Position numbers and translations under genes: made by a program
Source of the DNA: CAZXYS01 sp964645005
GTDB lineage: Bacteria > Bacteroidota > Ignavibacteria > Kapaibacteriales > UBA2268
DNA: 64,000 bases
NCBI GenBank assembly: GCA_964645005.1
Contig: CAZXYS010000005.1
Span: 1-64,000 of the forward strand
Reading direction: 5' to 3'
Notes under the pieces: generated by a model
The model's database searches: none
Told to the model about the DNA's origin: nothing
What the model saw: only the letters and a program-made list of their open reading frames with translations
Part shown: positions 34,604-42,874 of the stretch, piece after piece
How positions within the stretch are numbered: the stretch's first letter is position 1
Layout: each line of letters begins with the position of its first letter

Positions 34604-35596
34604 TCACTCATAATTATCCAGCGCCTTTTGCAGATTTCTTTTTACTCCGTCGATCAATTCCTGCGGTTTCAGGACGGTAATCGCTTCATTCCACCTGCAA
34701 ATCCAGGAAATGAAATCCGGCGACAACGGCACCGTAAGTTCCATAGTCATTTCGCCCGATCTGTCGAAATGGATCCGCTGTGACGAATGCCAGTGCCTGT
34801 TTTCGAAATATTTTACGTAATCTTCCCTGATTCTGAGTTCCACATCCGCCAGCTCGCCGTCGAACACCGCGAACCGCTGCACTCGGAAAGCCTCATAATC
34901 AAAATCGGGCTCTTTGCGGAAAGCATCGTAAACCTCGCTTATATTCATTATATTCTGCACTGCAAAATTGGTCGACCGCTTCCAGCGCGGATTATAAGCC
35001 ACCAGATAGATAGCGCCGGAATAAGTATAGAGGAACTGCGGGAAAATCTCGTAATCATGGATTTCGCCGTCGGTAATTCTCTCGTAGCGGATTTCGATCC
35101 AGTTTTTTTCGTTGATATGCTTAATGCACAGCCGCAGGATCTCGTGCTTATCCGAGTAGTCATAATTGCCGATATTCTGGTCGCCGTAGAACTGCTCTTC
35201 CATGAAGACGGTTCCCGGCGCCAGCGTTTCCAGCTTCTGGCTTAATTCGTTAATATCATTTTCAATCGTCGTACCTTTAAAAGTCTGCAGGTACGACTTG
35301 AGAATATGGAAAGAGATCATTTCGCTCTCACGGATATTCAACGCTCCGAACTTTGGCGCCCTCGTCTGCTTCACCACCCAGCAGCTATTTCTGCCTTTCC
35401 CCTGCAGTTCGATAAATCCCTCATCGCAGAGTATCTTCAGATCGCGCTGGATACTTCTGTCGGACACCTCGGGATAGTCTTCGCGCATCGCCAGAATGAC
35501 CTCGGCGGTAGTAAGCTTCCTGTTCACCAGAAACAACCTGAGGATGCCGAGTATGCGGCGGGCTTGTTTGTTTTTGGATGAATGTTTGTTTTGCAT
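34604..35596 (-). CDS. WYL-domain transcriptional regulator
   Basis: A 330-residue regulator. The N-terminal winged helix-turn-helix is ARRILGILRLFLVNRKLTTAEVI ... VSDRSIQRDLKILCDEGFI (residues about 10-65). The WYL core (about 165-250, with YERITDGEIHDYEIFP and YLVAYNPRWKR) and a WYL C-terminal extension follow. WYL regulators often bind nucleic-acid ligands and control defence operons. ATG 35596 is preferred over upstream in-frame starts because those would run back through the operator-like element at 35614. On the minus strand TATAAT overlaps that element, consistent with autorepression. Confidence 0.88.
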   Translation of the reverse strand: MQNKHSSKNKQARRILGILRLFLVNRKLTTAEVILAMREDYPEVSDRSIQRDLKILCDEGFIELQGKGRNSCWVVKQTRAPKFGALNIRESEMISFHILKSYLQTFKGTTIENDINELSQKLETLAPGTVFMEEQFYGDQNIGNYDYSDKHEILRLCIKHINEKNWIEIRYERITDGEIHDYEIFPQFLYTYSGAIYLVAYNPRWKRSTNFAVQNIMNISEVYDAFRKEPDFDYEAFRVQRFAVFDGELADVELRIREDYVKYFENRHWHSSQRIHFDRSGEMTMELTVPLSPDFISWICRWNEAITVLKPQELIDGVKRNLQKALDNYE

Positions 35597-35613
35597 ATAA
35601 AGAATTTTATTGT

Positions 35614-35645
35614 GACACATTATATCGTACATAAGAGTATATTGC
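35614..35645. promoter_or_regulatory. WYL-island element copy 3, between WYL and DUF1232 genes
   Basis: GACACATTATATCG (35614-35627), ten bases, TATATTGC (35638-35645). It lies 17 bases upstream of the WYL start. On the minus strand TATAAT (within 35618-35625) could be the WYL -10. On the plus strand the element points to the DUF1232 gene 140 bases on. Confidence 0.6.
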
Positions 35646-35786
35646 AAATATATGAAGAATTATGTAGAAATAAAGTGAAAGTTCTTTGAAAATTTGAAAG
35701 AATTGAAATACTAAAAAAAATGTCTAAAATATTATTTTTTAAATACCATCAGATATAATATTCTGTTAAATAATAAAGAGGTTGAT

Positions 35787-36194
35787 ATGTCAAAAAAAAC
35801 AATGAATCATGAAGAAGCAAAACAAAAGATTAAAGAAGGTCGAAAGAAGATTAGCGAAAAGGACTTGAATGATGTAATCGATAAGCGGGAGCAAATTGAA
35901 AAGAAATTCGAAAGTTCCGGTCCGTTGGGGCGCTTCGTTGAAGATTTTAAATTATTGATGGCTCTTATCAAAGATTACGTTAACGGGAATTACAAATCCA
36001 TCCCTTGGTGGGCGATATCTTCAATCGGCGTGGCGCTGCTATATGTATTCAATCCATTCGATTTAATCCCAGATTTCATACCTGTATTAGGACAAGTTGA
36101 CGATGCTGCGGTAGTAGCTGTCTGCATAAAAATGGTAGATGAGGAATTGCAAAATTATAAGGAATGGAAAGTAGATAATCCGGGAACCGAATAG
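35787..36194 (+). CDS. DUF1232 (YkvA family) membrane protein
   Basis: A 135-residue protein. A charged helical N-terminal half precedes the DUF1232 motif NPFDLIPDFIPVLGQVDDAAVV at about 88-110, whose hydrophobic lead WWAISSIGVALLYVF forms a membrane segment. The family function is unknown. AAAGAGG is 7 bases before the ATG. A second DUF1232 protein lies at 37486-37782, with a membrane-anchored nuclease-like gene between them. Confidence 0.85.
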   Translation: MSKKTMNHEEAKQKIKEGRKKISEKDLNDVIDKREQIEKKFESSGPLGRFVEDFKLLMALIKDYVNGNYKSIPWWAISSIGVALLYVFNPFDLIPDFIPVLGQVDDAAVVAVCIKMVDEELQNYKEWKVDNPGTE

Positions 36195-36208
36195 TCCTTA
36201 AAATTAGG

Positions 36209-36274
36209 CACAGATATGTGAGTAGATGAAGGTTAATTAATTTTTTATGTCAATTAACGGCTCACATATCTGTG
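36209..36274. repeat. 14-bp inverted repeat with 38-base loop
   Basis: CACAGATATGTGAG at 36209-36222 and its exact complement CTCACATATCTGTG at 36261-36274. Each arm is itself nearly palindromic. It lies between convergent genes and has no T-run to mark a terminator. It could be a recombination site or a protein-binding pair. Confidence 0.7.
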
Positions 36275-36345
36275 AGGTTAAATATCTTGGTTAGACAGTA
36301 AATATTTGTAAATAAATAGCGTTAATGTATAGGTTTTAAATTGAA

Positions 36346-37356
36346 TTAATTAAATATTTGATTAATTAATTTATTTTCGAATGAAGATTTTTTTACTATA
36401 TCTTGATTTGGTCCTAGTTTACTAATAGTTGTTATGTTTTTGTAGGTATCATGATGATATAGCTGTTTTGAAACTTTGTTAGTATTTATATTTTCCTTTA
36501 TAAACAAATATATTTTTCTTTCATCAGAACTTATATTTGTTTTAGATAATAATTTATCAATTCGTTCAATAATTCCATTTGAAGTCATTTGATTAGGTCT
36601 AAGTTGTGAGTTATTAATTTTTGTCTCCACAATTTGTACTTTTTTAATATTCATATTTTTACCATATTTTGCAAAAATATGGTCAATACCTTGATTACCT
36701 TTAAACTTTGAAGCTATTTTTTTATAACCTTGTGAAGTTAGTAATCTATTTGTTATGTGCTCTCCAAGGCTTCCTATTTTAGTAGTTGATTTATATACGG
36801 TTGAATAGTTTTTCTTTAAATAATTTACTCCTTTAGATAGTACGGGTGTATTACCAAGTATCTCATCAATATTGCTTATTGTTTTTGAATTTAATGAAAG
36901 TTTCTTTACGATAGTCTTGTCAATTTGCATACCAGCAGTTTGCCCAGCTAATAGACTTATCAAAAACGCTAGTACTCCAGCTTTTACATTATCACTAGCG
37001 GTAAATTTATAGAAGAAGTAGGCTATAATCATTAATATAATGGGAGAAATTGCTATAAATATGCTCAACACCCATGGTAAATCAAGGTAATAAGTTTCAA
37101 TTATTTGAAACAAGTTGATAAAGATAGCATAGAAAATAACTATTGAAAAAATTAAATACCAGAAATACTCTATTCCTTTTCTTCTCGCTATCCCCCAAGA
37201 AAAGTTTGAAACTCCGAAGATTAAAGAAAGGGATCCAAGCACACATAAAGTGATAAAAAATTCCTTCTGTAAACCAATCCAGTTGGCTAAAATTGTCAGG
37301 AATATAAATAATAAAAATGTAATTCCACCAAAAATAATTTTTTTAAACATGAACAA
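36346..37356 (-). CDS. membrane-anchored PD-(D/E)xK nuclease-like protein
   Basis: A 336-residue protein. The N-terminal about 155 residues hold about five membrane segments. After a linker, residues about 195-255 read GSLGEHITNRLLTSQGY, then a Lys-rich stretch, GNQGIDHIFAKYG and VQIVETKIN. The GE ... GIDHI ... VVExK order is that of PD-(D/E)xK nucleases, especially REase-type toxin domains. It is strongly AT-rich. It lies on the minus strand between two DUF1232 genes, with the nearer one (37486) upstream in the same direction. It may be a membrane-tethered DNA-cleaving effector. No immunity gene is recognised, unless a DUF1232 protein has that role. Confidence 0.7.
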   Translation of the reverse strand: MFMFKKIIFGGITFLLFIFLTILANWIGLQKEFFITLCVLGSLSLIFGVSNFSWGIARRKGIEYFWYLIFSIVIFYAIFINLFQIIETYYLDLPWVLSIFIAISPIILMIIAYFFYKFTASDNVKAGVLAFLISLLAGQTAGMQIDKTIVKKLSLNSKTISNIDEILGNTPVLSKGVNYLKKNYSTVYKSTTKIGSLGEHITNRLLTSQGYKKIASKFKGNQGIDHIFAKYGKNMNIKKVQIVETKINNSQLRPNQMTSNGIIERIDKLLSKTNISSDERKIYLFIKENINTNKVSKQLYHHDTYKNITTISKLGPNQDIVKKSSFENKLINQIFN

Positions 37357-37485
37357 TTTTAATGATTGTTAAAAAAATTTGATAATTAAATTAATTTGCT
37401 AATTTATTAAAGCTTAAGTAATTATATCTAATATAATATTTAATAATTTGAAGTTATTATTTGCAAATCAAATCTAGTATACTTC

Positions 37486-37782
37486 TTATCCGCCCAACAT
37501 TTTAATTATCGTTGCTCCTAATAGCAAAATCAACAATACTGCTATTACTCCCAATATAATTGTTATATATTTGGCGTATTTAGCAATTTTTTCAACAGTC
37601 TCACTGGCTCTACCCAAAGTTTTCTGTATTCCGTATAACGATGTGGTTATAAGAGCAAAAATATCATCTACCCACCCTACAATAGGTATGTCAGGCACAA
37701 TATCAATCGGCGAAATTGTATATGCAATCGCCGCCAAAAACAACCCTATCGCCAGCATTGTTTCACCGGATTCTTTATTCAT
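37486..37782 (-). CDS. small DUF1232 membrane protein
   Basis: A 98-residue protein. The DUF1232 motif ISPIDIVPDIPIVGWVDDIFAL is at about 24-45 with a preceding membrane segment (TMLAIGLFLAAIAYT). A second membrane segment is near the C-terminus (YITIILGVIAVLLILLLGATI). GAGGAG lies before the ATG. It precedes the membrane-anchored nuclease-like gene by 129 bases in the same direction, so co-transcription is possible. Confidence 0.8.
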   Translation of the reverse strand: MNKESGETMLAIGLFLAAIAYTISPIDIVPDIPIVGWVDDIFALITTSLYGIQKTLGRASETVEKIAKYAKYITIILGVIAVLLILLLGATIIKMLGG

Positions 37783-37888
37783 TGGCTCTCCTCATTCATT
37801 ATACATCACTTTTTATCACTAATCGGCAAGTTATGAAAAATCTTTAACTTTCACAACTAAATTTGTATATTTTTTTTTTCAAATTAAG

Positions 37889-39223
37889 TTAAGGTGTTAT
37901 AATATAGTCGTTTATTAGTTCGATATTCCCCTTCCCCAAATCCACCGGCACAATCCTCAGAGGGATCCCCGTTTCATTCAGGTATGTCAGGTCTACCGGA
38001 TTTGCGAAAGTGGGCGTTTTAGGGTAGATGAGCGCCAATTGCAGGTTTTCGCAATCGTACTTATCTTCGTAGATCTTGCCGTAGGAAAAAAGCTGGTGCA
38101 GGTCTGATTCGCTTATGCCGTATTTAGAGGTGTCGCTGTCCAGCAGCTTCCATTTCGTGTCGAAGATGTAGATTTGGTCACCTTTTACGGCGAAAATATC
38201 AGGAACCAAGCGGCAGAGATTGTGTGTTCGGTCGCTGGCGGTTTCCTCTGTCAGCAGATGATAGCGGCTATCCTGGATTTGAACCATGTCGAAGTAACCG
38301 GATTTCCTTATCTGGTAAGCTATATAGCTTTCGAAAATCTTCTCCATCGGGAATAGCAGCGCAAACGAGATAGTCTCACCCTTGTAATTCAAAAAACTTT
38401 CATTCTTGAGAAACACACGACACCAGCGGATTATGTTCTCATAATCGGTCATTAACCGGTTTATATGGCATTTCGACAGGTCGCTATCGACATTTACTGA
38501 TTTGTGAATATCATCAAAATAACTGAGATAATTCTTGATATTTTTACGGTTGTTATTGTTCCCGGATTGTCTGCCAAGATGCATCAGCGTAGTTTTTATC
38601 AGGCGGTTCTCAGGTCTGTCCTTTTGAAAGCGGTCAAATTCAACATAGAACTTTTCCTTATGAAAAAGATTTTTAGTCAGGTGTTTTTCCGTTTTCAGTT
38701 TACCCTTAAGATAGCTGCTGTTTGTTTCATGAGCGATGTAATCAGATTTCAAGCCTCGTTTTATCAATATCGACAATTCTTCCAGGAACATATATATAAA
38801 AATTTCTTTCAGTGAAAGCCGGATAGCCTTCAAATGAGCGCTCCCAAAATACTTAAAGGGCGAATCCTTAAGCGTTTTGAGCATCCTGAGAAAAATTTTC
38901 CTCGTAGCCTCTATCTGATTACTGTCATTTTCACCATTCTCAGAAACAAAGATCTTAGGCAGTATTTCAATGATAATGTTATTCTTTAGCTGAATGACAC
39001 CAACGTAATTTTTTGCCTGCAGGATCTTTCCGTAGCCTTTTTTGTAAGAAATCGTCAGGAACTCTGATAGCTCGTTGTTTGAATCATTCTTATTTCTGAT
39101 AATGAAATTTTCAATATCAGAAAACAAATTATGTTTCAATATGATATGATCGAAACACTGCTTGTTTTCAGCTCCGGCAGCTATAAAACCATGTTCCCTT
39201 ATCGTAAATTCCTTGTTATTCAT
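37889..39223 (-). CDS. mcrC: McrC-like nuclease subunit of a McrBC restriction system
   Basis: A 444-residue protein and the nuclease partner of McrB. The nuclease core near residues 340-362 reads RLVPDIFAVKGDQIYIFDTKWK, a PD-(D/E)xK centre. The N-terminal about 200 residues form the McrB-contacting domain. The ATG overlaps the mcrB stop by 8 bases, so the two are translationally coupled. In known systems McrC stimulates the McrB GTPase and cuts DNA between recognition sites carrying modified cytosine. Confidence 0.88.
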   Translation of the reverse strand: MNNKEFTIREHGFIAAGAENKQCFDHIILKHNLFSDIENFIIRNKNDSNNELSEFLTISYKKGYGKILQAKNYVGVIQLKNNIIIEILPKIFVSENGENDSNQIEATRKIFLRMLKTLKDSPFKYFGSAHLKAIRLSLKEIFIYMFLEELSILIKRGLKSDYIAHETNSSYLKGKLKTEKHLTKNLFHKEKFYVEFDRFQKDRPENRLIKTTLMHLGRQSGNNNNRKNIKNYLSYFDDIHKSVNVDSDLSKCHINRLMTDYENIIRWCRVFLKNESFLNYKGETISFALLFPMEKIFESYIAYQIRKSGYFDMVQIQDSRYHLLTEETASDRTHNLCRLVPDIFAVKGDQIYIFDTKWKLLDSDTSKYGISESDLHQLFSYGKIYEDKYDCENLQLALIYPKTPTFANPVDLTYLNETGIPLRIVPVDLGKGNIELINDYIITP

Positions 39224-42200
39224 TAGCAGGCAAATTTATATTCTGATATATCTTAATGAATGATTCCGGCGCAATAGAACCGTCCCGCAATTTGTCATTG
39301 ACCTTGTATTCGACAGAATCCTCAAAATCCTCATGATCGAAACCCAGTACAGTTCTCTCACTTTTGGTAATGCTTCGAATAAGCCTGTGTTCATTGATTT
39401 CCGAATCGAAGCTCTGTTCTTCCATATTCCCGGCAATCTGCTTATAATGATCTCCGAGCACAAGCTGTATCTTTTCCCAATCATCAAAGAAGTATTCCTG
39501 CAGCAAAGGTATGATCCTGTTGATGAAAATCGAGCATAGCCCTTTGTATTGAGCTTCCTCATCATCACCGATATTTTTCAATCTCAGAAAATAGGAATGC
39601 CCAATAGTATGGTCACGATCGTAGAGAAATTCAATTCGCTCGTTCATTTTTTCCAATATATTTCTGATATTGATCCCCCTAATTTCAATTCCGTCAAGCA
39701 AGTTCAAATCAGGCATTAATTCGATAAATTTGAACCTTCGGCGCAAAGCCGTATCTATCAGAGCTATAGACCTGTCCGCAGTGTTCATAGTACCAATTAT
39801 ATAGAGATTTGTGGGAATACCGAAAACTTCTTTTGAATATGGGAGCGTCACGGTTATCTCATTTTCAGCGCCCAGCCGCTTATCTTCTTCTATCAGAGTT
39901 ATTAGTTCACCGAATATCTTTGATATATTGCCTCTGTTGATCTCATCAATCAGTAGAGCATAATCTTTCTTCGGATTTTCCTCTGCCTTCCTGCATAATC
40001 TCTTAAAAATACCTGATTCTATCCTATATGTGACAGTATCTTCCATATTTTCTTCCGAAAGATCCGGCTTCAGCCCTTCCATAAACTCTTCATAAGAGTA
40101 TGATTGGTGGAAAGTGATGAAGGTGTAATTCTTCTTATCAATATTTCCCTGCTTGAAATTGCTGATTTGTTCCTGTACTTTGGAAATATCTTTTTTAGCA
40201 AGATCAGTTAGCTTCCAGTAATTTTCGCCATTCTTATTGATTTTATCAAACAAAAACGGCGGTCGCCTTATTCCCTGATGACCAACCTCCTCAATAGAAT
40301 GTCCGTAAAGAGTTCCATGGATGACATGCAGCGGATGTTTTGCTTCATTTAAATATGACATTGAAACATATTTATGGGAAACAATCTCGGAAAGCCTCAT
40401 GCCATCGGGTTTTTCCAGCAATATCAGCGCTACAATGTCATACTTAGGCAACTCATTTAACTTTTCTTCAAGAAATTCATCAAAAGTAACAGAAGAAGCC
40501 ATTTCCGTAAATTTAGGCAAGTATTCTTTATTCAGTTTATAGGTTTTTCCTGTTCCGGGTGGACCGTAAAGGATAATGTTTTTTGATCCATCCTTTCCCT
40601 TATTTCCATCAACTAATTCGAGTATCTTTTCATATTGTTCTTTTGTGGCTTCGAAATTTGTTCCTTGCGTACCGGCTTTTAAATCCTTCAACTCGGGAAT
40701 TTGATCTATTTTTTTCTTTAAAATGGGTTTATCTACCAGATTCCGTTCAACGTTTATATCAACTCGGTCTTGAGCAATATTTTCCTGATTTCCCATATAA
40801 TACTCTAATTCATACTCTTCGTCTTTAGCATGGTACTTTTCAGAAGTTACCGTACCGATAGCGTAAATACCCGGTTTTTCACCGGTCACCCATAATATAA
40901 ATTTATCTCCCAAACTAATTTCTTCTTTATGCTGAACCACCGACCAATTCTTAACTTCATCATTCCTTAAAGCATCGAAAACATTGTAGCGAGTCGGATT
41001 TGCCTGAAACACCCAGTAATTAGCTTTAATGAAATATTTACTTATAAACAAAAGAAAATCCTGATTGAGCCACACCCAATCTACAGGATCAATTTGATTT
41101 TTTTCAAGGATATTTTTAAAAATGCTTTCTAATTGCCCATTTTCTGATTTTAGTTTATTCACTAAGATATGTAAAAGCTCTTGCGATTTGTCAAAAGCCT
41201 GGAATCCCTTTTTAGGGACTTTTTCCTTGTCAAATAACCAGCTTAACGAATTAATAAGTTCATCACGAGCATAAGTAAAAAAAATTTCCGGATCAAGAGT
41301 AGCAAGCCACGCAGACAATTTAGGTGCACTCAAACCAGACTCACTGACATCCCTTTCTTCAGCTTTACTTCTTTCAATGATTCTTCTAATTATTTTAATA
41401 TCCTTAAGTTCAATGATGTTATCATTATATTGCCGAATCGAGGTTAGGAAATTAATCCCCTTTTCTTTACTGTAATCATCATATTCTTGATTTTGAGACT
41501 CCAGACATATATTCAAAATTTCTTCATCAGACTTATTTTCAAAATCTACCTTTGGGAATAACCAATTAGCAAAACGAAACTTATATATCTCATAAATTTT
41601 AAGCCAGTTTGTATCTCTGCAAGCTTTGATATAATCACTATAAGCTTTTTGAAATCTTTCGTTGTCTAACTTATCATCAAGAAGTATAAAAAGGATGTCA
41701 GAGCCTTTATGTAAGAATGCAAAATCTAATAATCCCAAATCCTCATCACCAAAGATATCAGCAAGTTGTTGGAAAATATCTATAGCATGGGGATATTGTT
41801 CATTCCAACCTATATGTTTCAATATTTGATTATTCTGAGAATTGATAATGGGGCAAGTAAGAGGTTTAAGGTAGTGCAACCATGGTGTTACAACACCGAA
41901 TTTTAATGTGGGAATATTTTTGTTAAAGAAATTATCAGTAACTTTCTTAATTTTATCAATATCATTCTCACGATCAATATTAGTCAAGAATTCTTTAACT
42001 TGATTTAGTTGATCAGAATTTAGCTGATTGATTTGAGCGAGTCCTACCCCTGTATATCCCCTATAATTAGTTAGTTTGAATCTGCTCAAGATTTTATTTT
42101 GAACATTTTCATCGTTAATGCAAACTTTAAGATAGTTTTCAATATTTTCATCGGTTGGATTAAATCTAAAGATCTGTATAAAACCAGTCAAATGCTCATT

Positions 42201-42374
42201 TGTCAGCTTAGTATTTTTTAGCGTCTCTATTATAACGTCTCTCGCAATCGGCACAAACTCTCTTTGCTTAAGCCGATACTTATACTCATCAGTCTTTTTG
42301 AATCTCTCCCAGAACTGTTTTAGCTGCTTCCTGTGAGCATCGATCCTCTCAAATGAATCTTTATAATCCGACAT
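39216..42374 (-). CDS. mcrB: McrB-like GTPase with EVE-like reader domain
   Basis: A 1052-residue AAA+ motor of type IV restriction. Residues about 1-440 are an uncharacterised helical N-terminal region. About 450-580 resemble an EVE/YTH-type modified-base reader (WVFQANPTRYNVFDAL ... GDKFILWVTGEKPGIYAIGTV). The AAA+ motor has Walker A LYGPPGTGKT near 605, the McrB-type FHQSYSYEEFMEGLKP, Walker B ALLIDEINRGNISKIFGEL near 805, and IIGTMNTADRSIALIDTALRRRF with arginine fingers near 870. About 130 residues are inserted between Walker A and the FHQSYSYEEF segment. AAAGGAG lies 7 bases before the ATG. The EVE domain suggests it reads modified cytosine in foreign DNA. Confidence 0.88.
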   Translation of the reverse strand: MSDYKDSFERIDAHRKQLKQFWERFKKTDEYKYRLKQREFVPIARDVIIETLKNTKLTNEHLTGFIQIFRFNPTDENIENYLKVCINDENVQNKILSRFKLTNYRGYTGVGLAQINQLNSDQLNQVKEFLTNIDRENDIDKIKKVTDNFFNKNIPTLKFGVVTPWLHYLKPLTCPIINSQNNQILKHIGWNEQYPHAIDIFQQLADIFGDEDLGLLDFAFLHKGSDILFILLDDKLDNERFQKAYSDYIKACRDTNWLKIYEIYKFRFANWLFPKVDFENKSDEEILNICLESQNQEYDDYSKEKGINFLTSIRQYNDNIIELKDIKIIRRIIERSKAEERDVSESGLSAPKLSAWLATLDPEIFFTYARDELINSLSWLFDKEKVPKKGFQAFDKSQELLHILVNKLKSENGQLESIFKNILEKNQIDPVDWVWLNQDFLLFISKYFIKANYWVFQANPTRYNVFDALRNDEVKNWSVVQHKEEISLGDKFILWVTGEKPGIYAIGTVTSEKYHAKDEEYELEYYMGNQENIAQDRVDINVERNLVDKPILKKKIDQIPELKDLKAGTQGTNFEATKEQYEKILELVDGNKGKDGSKNIILYGPPGTGKTYKLNKEYLPKFTEMASSVTFDEFLEEKLNELPKYDIVALILLEKPDGMRLSEIVSHKYVSMSYLNEAKHPLHVIHGTLYGHSIEEVGHQGIRRPPFLFDKINKNGENYWKLTDLAKKDISKVQEQISNFKQGNIDKKNYTFITFHQSYSYEEFMEGLKPDLSEENMEDTVTYRIESGIFKRLCRKAEENPKKDYALLIDEINRGNISKIFGELITLIEEDKRLGAENEITVTLPYSKEVFGIPTNLYIIGTMNTADRSIALIDTALRRRFKFIELMPDLNLLDGIEIRGINIRNILEKMNERIEFLYDRDHTIGHSYFLRLKNIGDDEEAQYKGLCSIFINRIIPLLQEYFFDDWEKIQLVLGDHYKQIAGNMEEQSFDSEINEHRLIRSITKSERTVLGFDHEDFEDSVEYKVNDKLRDGSIAPESFIKIYQNINLPANE

Positions 42375-42874
42375 GCACTACTCCTTTATTTCAGTCGCAA
42401 ATTAATTTTAATCCGTTATTTTACGAAATATCAGGGAAAAATGCAAAGGGGAAATTTTGAGTGGATGTGCAGATAATGGGAAAGTCGTAATTATTACCTC
42501 ATCTTTTTCTGAGATAAATCTTTTGCCGCCTATTATTTTGAACGGCAATTTGCCGCTTCAGCGGGACGGAGTCAAAGGATGACAGAGGTCGAGGATAGAC
42601 AATAACGACTTTGGGGGCGCTTCACCTTTGAATCAAAAATAAATACCCCATTTTTCTTTATCAGAAAATTCAATCTAATCCGTTTAAAATAAATATGAGA
42701 AATATACTTTTTAATATTTGACAATATTAGCCAATTTTTGTATCTTGCAATATAGGTACAGCCTTATATAATTTTAATATAGGATGTGTATGATAAAACC
42801 GGCACTGCTTTAAAAAATCTGATTTCTTCTAAAGATAGAATATCAGACTATTTTATCAAAAAAATGGTTTTACA
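42375..42874. other. intergenic region between divergent mcrB and TPR lipoprotein genes
   Basis: No gene is seen in these 500 bases. It contains a family E repeat (ACGGAGTC...GTCGAGGATAGACAA, about 42574-42602, also at 63735-63758) and the promoter at 42718-42746. Confidence 0.5.
42718..42746 (+). promoter_or_regulatory. promoter of the TPR lipoprotein gene
   Basis: TTGACA at 42718-42723, a 17-base spacer, then TATCTT at 42741-42746 followed by GC. It matches both a classical -35/-10 pair and a TAnnTTG -7 element. The gene starts 128 bases downstream. Confidence 0.6.
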
